Shown here piece after piece: positions 11,288-22,513 of a DNA stretch of 64,000 nucleotides. Every line of letters begins with the position of its first letter. Within the stretch, counting starts at the first letter, position 1. Position numbers and translations under genes: made by a program. The stretch comes from Paralithodes platypus (lineage: Eukaryota; Arthropoda; Malacostraca; Decapoda; Lithodidae), in assembly GCA_032716605.1 (NCBI GenBank), contig CM064512.1, forward strand, positions 29,715,363 to 29,779,362, written 5' to 3'. Below the pieces are notes generated by a model that was given only the letters and a program-made list of their open reading frames with translations, made no database searches and was not told the origin of the DNA.

Positions 11288-11600
11288 GATTATGTATCAT
11301 CTTCGTCATTCTTCTTTGGACTGCCTCTAAAGGGTCGATATCCATTATGTAATAAGGGCACCAAAATTGGACATCATAGTCTAACATGTCCTTTTATCTT
11401 CATTACCAGCCTTTCATGTGGAACTCTATCAAAGGCCTTACTGAAGTCTAAGTGAACTATATCATATGACTTGTCGTTATCTACCGCTTCATATACCTCG
11501 GAGAAAAAACTGAGTAAATTTGTTAGGCAAGATCGTCCCTGAGTGAATCCATGTTGAGAGGGTTTAATTAACTTGATTTTTTTAAGCGATTTATAATTTT
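11288..11600 (-). pseudogene. CR1-like RT palm fragment (family C)
   Basis: The minus strand reads HGFTQGRSCLTNLLSFFSEV, YDIVHLDFSKAFDRVPHERL, then after an internal deletion the region that includes CPILVPLLHNGYRP. These are reverse transcriptase blocks of CR1. The catalytic FADDT block is lost in the deletion. It is the upstream part of the fragment at 10640-11005. Confidence 0.75.
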
Positions 11601-12360
11601 CCTGGCAATAATTGATTAAGTTATTAAGTTATTTTCATCTTCTTCCTTTGCATGTTTACATGTATTGACCTTTTGTTCCTTGTATGAAATGACGTTCAGG
11701 AGTCTTATCCTAAAAGAAGATCGATATTTTGGCAAAAAAATGGATAACAAATAAAGGTAAAGTCGCTCAAGTGAGTTTAATTTCAGATGCAAGAACTTTT
11801 TCACAGTTTTTCCCTTCATCTTCAAGCCATTCACCATGGACAACTTTGCATATTTCTCGTATATTGGTCTAATAAGACAAACAAAATACTTTGTGGGTAT
11901 TATACAGCTGACCTCTGTTAACCACTTCTCTCTACGATGTGCCCTCTGATCTTGTTGTCTAAGAAGTGATACTTTAAAAGGAAAATCTCCTTACCATATA
12001 GCCAGCAACAAAATCTAAAGACTGTTCCTCTACGAGAGTGTTGGTACAGTATTTGTTTTAATTTTCACATATATCTAAACAAAATCATACTCAATACCTA
12101 CTTCTAAATATCATATCATTGAACAACATATCTGATAAGCACAATTGTCTAGGCGTAACTCACGGTTGTTAGTTAGTTTTGTTTTTGCTATGACCAGTTT
12201 TACCCAAGACATATTATACATTTACGGGATCCTGAGTGATGTTGCTTTTATTGCTGAGCAATACACAATCAGTTGTTTTAGTCTTTGTTTGAAACTGACA
12301 GCATCTGGATGTCTTATACAACCAAAAAATATTATATGAATAAATATATAAATACAAACA

Positions 12361-12412
<52 letters not shown>

Positions 12413-12645
12413 ATGTGTTAAGTGTCATGAGTTAACCTTCTTGTCATGATAAATTCAAGGTTATGAGTAACTTTAAGCATTTCAAAGAGTCGTATAAGGA
12501 AAAGGCAAGACAAAACTATTTTTTGCTGAATTCTGTAGTGGGCTGAAATTGAAATCTATTGTGGTCATAATGTGGATCATTTTGCGCAAATTGCTTAGCT
12601 GTTCTTCCAAATGCAGACCAGACGCACAGTGCTTTCCTATCGCTT
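11601..12645. other. Unassigned stretch with a (TA)n tract
   Basis: AT-rich, with no frame I trust. A (TA)n microsatellite occupies about 12361-12410. Nothing else is recognised. Confidence 0.5.
12361..12410. repeat. (TA)n microsatellite
   Basis: An uninterrupted alternating TA run. Confidence 0.95.
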
Positions 12646-13122
12646 GATATAGAAGTGGGTAAGTGGGATTAACAAAGGGGACATGACAAATGTACTAAAG
12701 CTCAGTGATAGCGAAAGAACTCGTACCAATGGTTTCAAATTAGATAAATTTCGTTTCAGAAAAGATATAGGCAAATATTGGTTTGGTAACAGAGTTGTAG
12801 ATGGGTGGAATGGACTACCAAGTGCTATAGTGGGATCTAAAACTGTAGGGAGCTTTAAGATAAAATTGGATAAGCATATGGACGAGAAGGGTTGGGTGTG
12901 AAGGGGGATCAGCCGGGTTGGGCCAATCAGCGCTCTGCAGACCCCCATAATCCTGCGTTAATCTCTAACCGTTTTGGTAAGATGATCCTCAGGGTATTAG
13001 AGTGTTGAGCCTATAATTGGGCTTTGTAATTGATTTGGGGTTGTGTGGGACAGGGATCTGCCTTGCTTAGGCCAATCGGCTTTCTGCAGACTCCCATTTT
13101 CTTATGTTCTTATGTTCTTATG
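12646..13122 (+). mobile_element. CR1-B4, 5'-truncated 3' end
   Basis: It starts in the ORF2 C-terminal coding region (MTNVLKLSDSERTRTNGFKL..., coding to 12901) and runs through the conserved 3' UTR to CTTATGTTCTTATG repeats. It matches CR1-B3 26790-27230. 5' truncation is normal for LINE retrotransposition. Confidence 0.9.
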
Positions 13123-13580
13123 TAATTCACCACATTAAACCATGCATCTGTTGTTAATATGAAGCTTGCAGATTCTTTCCAGTTTGTGCTGATTAAATTA
13201 CCTCATTCTCCTAAATATATTATTGCATACTTTACTCCCTATAGTTTGTTGTCCTTAAACATTTAGGTGAGTTACACTAAGTTTGTAAGCTAAGCCATAA
13301 TCAGATTTAGTTATCATGGACATTTCACGAATGCAATCATCTGATATAATATCTCTATTCTTCATCACAAATCCTGAATCTAAGAGATTATTTCTACTTA
13401 GTTTGAGGAGATGAGGGACATCAGCAAACACACACATTCTTGTTATATACTTGCATATTTATCTCCTTAATAATAAAACCTACACAACCTAGTATTGTAT
13501 ATACTGTATAATATATAGTGTAATATTATTATTATTATTATTATTATTGTCATGATGATAATTACTATGGTTATTTTGTT
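13123..13580. other. Unassigned stretch with an (ATT)n tract
   Basis: No gene is recognised. An (ATT)n run lies at about 13523-13548. The region separates two oppositely oriented CR1-B tails. Confidence 0.5.
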
Positions 13581-14014
13581 ATAAGAACATAAGAACATAA
13601 GAAAATGGGAGTCTGCAGAAAGCCGATTGGCCTAAGCAAGGCAGATCCCTGTCCCACACAACCCCAATTCAATTACAAAGCCCAATTATAGGCTCAACAC
13701 CCTGAGGATCATCTTATCAAAACGGTTAGAGCTTAACGCAGGATTATGGGGGTCTGCAGAGCAGCACTCTGCAGGCCCCCATAATTGGCCCAACCCGGCT
13801 GATCCCCCTTCACACCCAACCCTTCTCGTCCATATGCTTATCCAATTTTATCTTAAAGCTCCCAACAGTTTTAGATCCCACTATAGCACTTGGTAGTCCA
13901 TTCCACCCATCTACAACTCTGTTACCAAACCAATATTTGCTTATATCTTTTCTGAAACTAAATTTATCTAATTTGAAACCATTGGTACGAGTTCTTTCAC
14001 TATCACTGAGCTTT
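13581..14014 (-). mobile_element. CR1-B2a, 3' end
   Basis: Reading minus, it covers the end of ORF2 (LSDSERTRTNGFKLDKF... to DEKGWV, stop near 13810) and the 3' UTR to the AAGAACATAAGAAC repeats. It is the continuation of 20758-21749: CR1-B2b inserted at the sequence ATGTACTA/AAGCTCAG. Confidence 0.85.
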
Positions 14015-14725
14015 AACATAAGAACATAAGAAAATGGGAGTCCGCAAAAAGCCGATCGGCCCATACAAGGCAGATCCCTGTCACACCCAACCCTAATTAC
14101 AAGGCCCAATTATAGACCCATCTCACTAATACCTTGAGTACTGACCCCACCAAAACGGTAAGAGATTAACACAAGATTACGGGGTCTGCTGAGCGACGAT
14201 TGGCCCACACCTGGGAGATCCCCCTCACACCCAACCCATCTCGTCCATATGCCTATCTAATTTTATCTTAAAGCTCCCTATCGTTCTTGATCCCACTATA
14301 TCACTTGGTAGCCTATTCCACCCAATCTACAACTCTGTTACCAAACCAATATTTGCCTATATCTTTTCTGAAACGAAATTTATCTAATTTGAAACCATTT
14401 GTACGAGTTATTTCGCTATCACTAAGCTTTAGTACATTTTCATGTCTCCTTTATTAATTCCACTAACCCACTTCAATACCTCTATCATGTCACCTCTAAC
14501 TCTGCGTCTCTCTAACGAATGTAAGCCTAATTTCTTCAACCTTTCTTCATACGGAAGATTTCTAATATTATGGATCATTTTTGTCATTCTACGTTGTACT
14601 CTCTCCAATGAATCTATGTCCATTCTGTAATAAGGACACCAAAATTGAACAGCATAATCCATATGGGGTCTCACTAATGACAAGTAAAGTTTTAAGATAA
14701 CATCAGCAGTTCTGTTACTCACACT
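14015..14725 (-). mobile_element. CR1-B2b, 3' half
   Basis: Reading minus from 14725: ORF2 C-terminal domain (NRTADVILKLYLS, FWCPYYRMDIDSLERVQRRM, LGLHSLERRRVRGDMIEV), then 3' UTR and TTCTTATG tail ending at 14015 inside CR1-B2a. Its upstream part is 20437-20757; CR1-A2 separates the two. An ATG in antisense CR1-A2 (14782) happens to open in frame with this coding sequence. Confidence 0.85.
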
Positions 14726-15274
14726 CACACCCGCCGGCTTTAGCATCGCCAACAGCTCCGCATCGCCACTGAGAAAACTCATCCTAATTTGAGTATTTCA
14801 TATCCTAATTCCCTTTATTCATTGCATGAACAGTAGTTAAGTGCTTGTTTAAACTCCACATAGTTCTGTAGTTGCCGTGCATGTTATTTTATTGCTTTTC
14901 TGACTGATAAACATTGTTGTTTACATTTGTTATCCTAGCTTGTAGCAGACGACGCACGCGCACCTCTAATCGACCTAGCTTTGTATTTTCTTATTAACTC
15001 TAGTAGGTATCGTATTCAGTATCCTACTGTAGCTATATATATCTGTAATTTTAGTTGTTGCTTGCATGATCTTGTAGTAACCTTTGACTGATAACTTTGT
15101 TTATCTAAATATAATCCTGCTTGACTAGCATACAGTGACACCAGCGCCATCTGTTGATACAGTATATTAACCCCTTGTGTGCAGTTACACTTTATTTTTA
15201 TATAATCTCTATTTGGTGAATCATATATTTAGTCACATATTCTATTATATATATATATATTTGTTTTGCTTTTT

Positions 15275-16018
15275 TAGGTAGGTTATCACCCCTGTAGCCT
15301 ACTTCTGCATATTTCATACTTTTTTGTTTTTGGTTATTTTTGTTTTCGGTTAGTCTAGGCTATCATCCCTGGTGGCCTATTTCTGCGTACGGTACTTCAA
15401 TTTTTAAATTTTCAGTTAGGCTATCACCGCTGGTGGCCTATTTCTGCGTACCGGTATTTCATAATTTTTGTTTTCGGTTATTTTTGTTTTCGGTTAGTCT
15501 AGGCTATCATCCCTGGTGGCCTATTTCTGCGTACTTCAATTTTTAAATTTTCAGTTAGGCTATCACTGCTGGTGGCCTATTTCTGCGTACCAGTATTTCA
15601 TAATTTTTGTTTTCGGTTATTTTTGTTTTCGGTTAGTCTAGGCTATCACCGCTGGTGGCCTATTTCTGCGTACCGGTATTTCATAATTTTTGTTTTCAGT
15701 TATTTTTGTTTTCGGTTAGTCTAGGCTATCATCCCTGGTGGCCTATTTCTGCGTACTTCAATTTTTAAATTTTCAGTTAGGCTATCACCGCTGGTGGCCT
15801 ATTTCTGCTTACCGGTATTTCATAATTTTTGTTTTCAGTTAGGATAGGCTATAACCCCTGGTGGCCTATTTCTGTTTAAATAAACATAAAATTGTTTTCA
15901 GTTCGGCTATCACTGCGTATTCAAATTTAATTTAGTTTTGTTTTAATTTTCGGTTAGGTTATCACCGCTGATAACCTATTTGTGTGTATTTCAACATTTT
16001 TGTTTTCGGTTAGGCCTA
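15275..16018 (+). repeat. 5' UTR tandem monomers of CR1-A2 (about 10 units)
   Basis: About ten imperfect units of 55-85 bases with core GGTGGCCTATTTCTGCGTAC. Adjacent units form a higher-order dimer of roughly 145 bases that recurs between 15334 and 15840. A downstream block of AAGTG-containing repeats (16030-16140) leads to the ORF1 start. The array is homologous to 3365-3606 but longer. Confidence 0.88.
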
Positions 16019-16156
16019 TTTAAGTAAGTGAAGCGACCTGAAGGGAGTGAAGTGTTTTTAAACTGAGTTTAGTGTTTTTAAAGTGAGTTTAGTGTTTTTA
16101 AAGTGAGTTAAGTGTTTTTAAGTGAGTGAAGTGATCTGAAGAAAGTGATCGTCACC

Positions 16157-17258
16157 ATGCCTCGTGCCTGTACGAACTGCGCCGGTAGGTTTGGTGCTTC
16201 CATGTTTGCTCCTGTCGATCCACAAGTCTGCCGACTCTGCCAGCAATGAGAGGATTTGACAGCAAAATTGGATGAAGCCCACAACAAGATCAACGCCCTC
16301 ACCAGGAAACTGGAATCACTCCAAGAGTTTGTAACACTCAACATTGGAGTATCACTAACTCCAATTGTTTCAACTCCAGCATCCACCACCGCCCCAACGT
16401 CATCTGCCAACAATCCAACACCTGCAGTAGACACTGTAGCAGATGCTTCTGACGAACCTGAGCCGACATCAAACCAGGACAGCCGCCCTGTTCACCTTAG
16501 TCTCTCCCCCACTCCTCGTGCAAGAAGCCTGCTAGCACGAACAGTACCAACCCCTCGCCCCCGTTCTAACCACTCCTCTCCCCGACCTGTACGTAGAGTC
16601 CCGCCACCACAGGTTTCCGGATTTACACCAGTGAGGAACGGTGCACGGCCAACGCAGAAAAGGTCTCATCTACCAGTCACAATGTCAAACAGATTTGAGA
16701 TATTGGTAGAGATGGAAGAGATGGCTCGTTGGGGATTCCATCCTACGAGGACAGGTCGAAGAGTTCTGCGACAGAGTCCCAAATCAACGAAAAAGATTTT
16801 GCATCCCAGGAGCTGGACTGGACGACATTGTGGAAGCCTTCGAAGATACCACAAAGGATGCAAATGAAAATACCCTTTTTGTCATCCATGCTGGTTCAAA
16901 TGACGTCATGCGCACCAGATCCGAAGAGTTGATGGAGAAATATCGCAAGATGATCCAGCACTACAAAAACAAGTCAAGGAATATCATCATCTCAGGCATT
17001 CTCCCCAAGATCGACGCACCTGACAAATTCTACGACAAGGCCTTCAGCACAAATAGCCGACTAAAATATTTGTGTCTGAGGGAAGAAGTTGAATTCATCA
17101 ACCTCTGGGACAACTTCTACAACCAGCCTACTCTGTTCCGCAAGGATGGCACTCATCTAAACCCTGTGGGTTCAGCACGCATGGGTCGTCTCCTACACGA
17201 AGCAGTCCGCAGCCATGGATCAAAAAACGCCATCCGAGAAGAAGCAGCAGTGACATAA
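16157..17258 (+). pseudogene. CR1-A2 ORF1, zinc-finger and SGNH esterase, broken
   Basis: It starts at the ATG in CACCATGCCTCGTG, same as copy A1. Paired cysteines at the N-terminus are followed by a premature TGA at 16247 (CGA in A1). A heptad-like KLDEAHNKINALTRKLESL and a long Pro/Ser/Arg linker follow, longer than in A1. The GDS block (near 16733) lies in a different frame from the linker, so there is a frameshift at about 16720-16740. The later blocks HAGSNDVMRTRSE and KDGTHLNPVG are open to 17258. The function would be that of CR1 ORF1; this copy is inactive. Confidence 0.82.
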
Positions 17259-17341
17259 ATCATCCAACGCCAAGAAAAAAACAGAGGCAACCGAGGACCA
17301 CCAGCGATAAGGACCGAAGACAGCGAGGACCGAGGACAGCC

Positions 17342-20214
17342 ATGAACATAAATGTAGATCCGACAAGAACCAAAAATATTATTAAAGAGCGTTCCGTGAG
17401 TTCTAAAATAACAAATTTAAAGGTTTTCTATGCAAACGCTCGTAGCATACGCAATACATTTTCAGATTTAGAGGAGCTAGTGTTTACAGAAAATTATGAT
17501 GTGATTGGCATAACAGAATCTTGGCTCAATACAGAAGATAGAGACTTTTTAGCAGAGTATTCACTTCCCGGTTATGTAATGTTTGAGAAAAGCCGAATAA
17601 ATCGAAATGGAGGTGGCGTTTTACTTTATATCAAAGAAAGTCTTAACCCTACCCTCTTGTCAAAACCTCAAATTGTGAACGTCGACGCATCTTTTATGCT
17701 AATAAAGAATAATAAAGGTACAAAAATAATACTTGCATTAATATACAGACCTCCAGCTCAATCAGTGCAAACTGACCGAGAAATTTACGAACAAATTGCA
17801 GATGTAAGTAAGTCACAAGATACCGTAATTTTTGGCGACTTTAATTTACCTGTGACCAAGTGGGGCGATACTCTTACTTCACACTCCGGACATGACTTGT
17901 ATACGAACTTGCAAGAGAGTTCGCTTTATCAATTTGTTCGAACGCCAACCCGTGGTAATAACGTTCTTGACATTGTACTTGCAACAAAAGAAGAATTAAT
18001 AGAGAATTTGAATGTTGGTGATCAATTCAGTAACAGAGACCATCGTACGATAGCTTTCACTTTAAAGTTTACTAGTAACGAACCAAATAGTAGCATTAGT
18101 CCCTAATTTCAAGAAAGCAAACTTCCATAAACTTAGAGCTATGTTTAAAGAAACTGACTGGAGCTTTTGAATTCACAATAACGACATAAATACATCTTGG
18201 AAGTTATTCGAAGCCACTTACCTAAAAGCAGTGCAAGACTGCATACCATCGAAAATACGGCGTCCAGGCCATAATAATAAGCCCAAATGGTGGAATAAAG
18301 ATATTTCAAACTGCCTGCTTGCTAAAAAATTTGCTAATGAGAGATTAAAATCCTCACAAAATGACGAAGAACGGCTGAAATTTGTAGAGCTACGACGCAA
18401 AGCCAAAAAGTTAATTAAGCAAAGTAAAAAGACATTAGAGTTACATATTGCGAATCAAAGTAAAACAAACCCGAAAGAATTCTATAGTTATATCAGAAAA
18501 AAAAGTAGTTACTTCAACTGTTGGACCGTTAGTCGATGAAAATGGAGAATACACCAAAGACGAAGTACAAATGAGTAATGCCCTCAATACTTTCTTTGCA
18601 TCAGTTTTTACAACAGAAGACCTCAGTGATATCCCTACACCATCGCCGATTCAGATTGATAATTCAGATGTTCCAAGCAATATCACCGTTACAGAGAGAG
18701 AAGTATTGAATTGTTTAGATAAACTTGAGGTAAATAAAACGCCTGGACCTGATACAATCTCGCCTAGAGTTCTAAAGGAAGCTAAGGATGAGCTCTCCAA
18801 ACCACTGACATTACTATTCAATAAATCCTTGCAGTCTGGAACTATGCCCGATCAGTGGAAGCTAGCCAACGTAACACCGATATTCAAAAAAGGCAGCAAA
18901 TCCCTACCCAGTAACTATCGTCCAATTAGCTTAACCTCAGTTGTAAGTAAAATGCTAGAAACGGTCATACGAGACAGACTCGTAAATCACTTAGAGGAAA
19001 ATAACATTCTTAAAGATACTCAACACAGCTTTCGTAAAAAACGTTCCTGTTTAACAAACCTCTTAGACTTCTTCCACGATATCCTCAACCTCTACGATGA
19101 GAGTAAAGCTGTAGATATTATATAACTTGATTTTCAAAAGGCCTTTGACAAAGTTCCCCACAAACGTTTACTGCTAAAACTAAAAGCGCATGGAATACAA
19201 GACGGTGTGTTGAAATGGATAGAAAATTGGCTCAGCGACAGAAAGCAAAGAGTAGTCATAAACGGTAAGGCATCTAAATGGACCAATGTAAGTAGCGGGG
19301 TACCCCAGGGATCAGTACTAGGACCAATTCTCTTTCTAATTTACATCAACGACATAGATGAGGGTCTCACCTGTACAATCTCAAAATTTGCTGACGATAC
19401 AAAAATTGCAAATAGCGTACTCTCAAAAGAACAAGTTGACGATATGCAACACAATCTAGATAAATTGTCATGTTGGGCCCAAATTTGGCAAATGAGTTTC
19501 AATGCGGATAAATGTAAAGTACTACATATCGGATACCTAAATGAGAAAGCAAACTATTCGATGAATGGCACTCAGCTTAAGAATGTAAACAGAGAAACCG
19601 ATCTGGGAGTAACAATATCGAGTAACCTAAAACCGAGTCAACAATGTTCAGAAGTTGTTAAGAAGGCAAACAAAATAATTGGCTTTATAGGCAGGTCATT
19701 TGAGCATAAATCCAAAGAAGTTATCCTAACCCTTTACAATTCCTTAGTCCGCCCTCTTCTGGAATACTGCGTTCAATCCTGGTGCCCTTATTACCAAAAA
19801 GATATAAACAAGCTAGAACGAGTTCAACGTAGAGTTACCAAAATGATACCTAGCCTAAAGAACAAACCATACGAAGAGCGTCTTAGAGAATTAGATCTAT
19901 TTCCTTTAACCCAGCGCAGATTAAGAGGTGACTTAATTCAAGTGTTCAAAATTATCAAAGGCATCGACAATATGAACTGTAGTAAGTACTTCACTATCGA
20001 CCAATCTAATTACACGCGGGGAAACGGTTGCAAAATTATTGGTAAATCTTTTAACTCACACGAATCTAAGAATTTCTTCTTCAATCGAGTTGTCAACTTG
20101 TGGAATGGGCTTCCCCGAAACGTTATAGACTGCATCACCGTTGATTCATTTAAACTCCGCCTAGACAAATATCTCATATCAAACCCACGACTGACTGCGT
20201 TTGTAAATGAATAA
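17342..20214 (+). pseudogene. CR1-A2 ORF2, endonuclease-reverse transcriptase, broken
   Basis: Endonuclease from MNINVDPTRTKN through VFYANARSIRNTF, TESWLNTED, GDFNLPVTKWG and a motif reading RDHRT where A1 has SDHRT. Frames break at about 18097 (small deletion), at 18168 (TGA, Leu in A1), at about 18500 (one-base loss in an A run) and at 19123 (TAA in place of the Tyr before LDFQKAFDK). RT blocks NYRPISLTS, GVPQGSVLGP and FADDT are intact otherwise. The C-terminal region (19207-20214) is open and ends at 20214. The protein is close to copy A1, which has different lesions. Confidence 0.9.
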
Positions 20215-20436
20215 CTTAATTTTATCCCCCCCTCAGTTACTAACCCATCTGTCCCCTACTAACTTCCTAATCCTGCCACAGACATTAGTTCCAGAGCAGT
20301 AATTCCCTTTCCAATGTTCCCTTACCCACTCTAAACCACTGTTTGGACACTTGATCCTCAGTGTTTTGGAGGACAAGCAACCTAGAAGGGTTACTAGATC
20401 TGTTGTTGCTTGATTTCCTTTGTACTCCTTTGTACT

Positions 20437-20757
20437 CCTAGATATGAACCCGAGAATCCTGTTTGCCTTGTTACGAACGCTTATACATTGTTTTCTAGGC
20501 TTCAAATCATTGCTAACAAACACACCAAGATCTTTCTCACAGTCTGAGTTTTCTAATTCCATATTAGCTAGTTTATATTTAAAATGTGTATGCATCTTCC
20601 CTATCTTTAATACCTTGCATTTGTCAATGTTAAACTTCATCTGCCATTTTACTGACCATTCGTGTAAGGTATCTAGATCCCTTTGCAGACACTCTATATC
20701 TCTAACTGAATCAATTTTTCTCCCCATTTTGGTATCGTCTGCAAATGTACTTATCCT
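20437..20757 (-). pseudogene. CR1-B2b, RT part (5'-truncated start)
   Basis: The minus strand from 20757 reads the FADDTKMGRKID region, LQRDLDTLHEWSVKWQMKFN and NRILGFISRS, then CR1-A2 interrupts. The 5' end falls just before the FADDT block and abuts CR1-B2a, so this copy is a 5'-truncated insertion into B2a. It continues at 14725. Confidence 0.85.
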
Positions 20758-21749
20758 TAGTACATTTTGTCATGTCCCCTTTGTTAATCCCACTAACCCA
20801 CTTGACCACCTCTATCATATCCCCTCTAACTCTGCGTCTCTCTAACGAATGTAAACCTAATTTGTTCAACCTTTCTTCATACGGAAGATTTCTAATATTA
20901 TGGATCATTTTTGTCATTCTACGCTGTACTCTCTCCAATGAATCTATGTCCATTCTGTAATAAGGACACCAAAATTGGACGGCATAATCCATATGGGGTC
21001 TCACTAATGACAAGTAAAGTTTTAAGATAACATCAGCAGTTCTGTTACTCACACTCCTAGAGATGAACCCGAGAATCCTGTTTGCCTTATTACGAACGCT
21101 TATACATTGTGTTCTAGGCTTCAAATCATTGCTAATAAACACATCATCTAGATCTTTCTCGCAGTCTGAATTTTCTAATTCTAAATTAGCTAGTTTATAT
21201 TTAACATTTGTTTGCATCTTCCCTATCTTTAATACCTTGCATTTGTCAATGTTAAACTTCATCTGCCAATTTACTGACCATTCATGTAAGGTATCTAGAT
21301 CCCTTTGGAGGCACTCAATATCGCTATCTGAATCAATTGATCTCCCCATTTTAGTATCGTCTGCGAATTTACTTATCCTACTAGTTATACCTAAATCTAG
21401 GTCATTTATGTATATAAGAAACAACAGGGGACCTAATACCGATCCCTGGGGGACACCACTTTTGACTGCTTCCCACTCTGACTTGGTACCATTTATGCTG
21501 ACTCTCTGTTTCCTACCAATTAGCCATGACCTAATCCATCCCAACAACGATCCTCCTATTCCATGTGCCTCAACCTTTCTCATCAATCTCTCATGAGGGA
21601 CTCTGTCGAAAGCTTTACTGAAATCTAAATTAATAATATCATATGACTTGTCAATATCTACTGCTTCATATACCTCTGAGAAAAAGCTAAGCAAATTAGT
21701 AAGGCAAGAACGTCCCTGAGTGAATCCATGCTGAGAAGAATTTATTCAG
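20758..21749 (-). pseudogene. CR1-B2a, RT part
   Basis: Reading minus from 21749: LLSFFSEVYEAVDIDKSYD, LDFSKAFDRVPHERLM, GVPQGSVLGPLL, FADDTKMGRS, then the C-terminal domain to INKGDMTKCT. A small insertion gives KDLDDVFISN where other copies read KDLGVFVSN. It is 5'-truncated at about 21749 (GAAGAATTTATT) and continues at 14014 beyond the nested insertions. Confidence 0.85.
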
Positions 21750-22239
21750 TTAAATTTTTCTAAGTGGAAATATTATACTATATATTATACTATACTATAA
21801 TATATTACTGTATCGGCGATGATAATGACAGCGAATGTGTAGCAGTGTGGTGAAGATTGGTACCGTACTATCACTGCACTGCTGTTTTTATCGATGTCAT
21901 TGATAGTATATTGCATTACTGTATTTAGTAGAATACCACTACACATGTAATAATCTGCCACATGTAATGTTATGTCTATTGCTGTAAACATGGCAATTAT
22001 TGTTCCATATATGTTAAACTGTAGAGTTGATGCACCTACAACTACTAATACTGTAACCATCACCACTACTGTCCCTACCATAATACTTACTACTGTCACC
22101 ATTATCACTACTTCTATCACCATCATCACTACTGTTATCACTTTGATCACCACTATCATTGCCTCTTTTGAACAAAACAATTTGCTCAACATGGAAAGTG
22201 AGTACGGTAATACTGAGCAGGTGCTAGGTATAATGAACT
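21750..22239. repeat. Low-complexity (ACT/ATC-rich) stretch
   Basis: TA-rich at the left, then degenerate CACTACT/ATCACC triplets at 22025-22165. The long frames here translate to Thr/Ile repeats and are not genes. The CR1-B3 5' UTR starts near 22240. Confidence 0.6.
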
Positions 22240-22513
22240 TAGGCTTTATCAGTGAGTCAAGTGGTCAGGTCAGGGAAGGCCGTGGCAGACCCAAGGCGCC
22301 AGTGACGTCACGCAAACTCCCCCCCCCCCACCCGCGCGGCCAGGGCTGGCCGGTTGACCTGTTAGTGTGTGGATCCTGCACCTACCTGTGTTTGGAGGCA
22401 GTGCACTCGTGTATATATAAAAGTGTTTTAGCTCAGTTTTTAGCTGTTAGTTGACTTATTTGTTTTTGTTTTCTGTACTTAGTTGTTTGCTCCTCGCTAA
22501 GCATTTTGGGATC

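Larger units (their letters stand above)
14726..20436 (+). mobile_element. CR1-A2 LINE, full length, inserted in CR1-B2b
   Basis: A complete CR1 of the same family as 2415-8422, with no MITE. Both borders are exact to a couple of bases: CR1-B2b stops at CACACT (14725) and resumes at CCTAGATATG (20437), which in the uninterrupted CR1-B3 are adjacent (26505-26535 on the other strand). There is no target duplication. The 3' end is two TTTGTACTCC units. Confidence 0.92.

Noticed and set aside
21972..22454. A 160-codon frame rich in Thr and Ile.
   Set aside because: Low-complexity triplet repeats running into the CR1-B 5' UTR.
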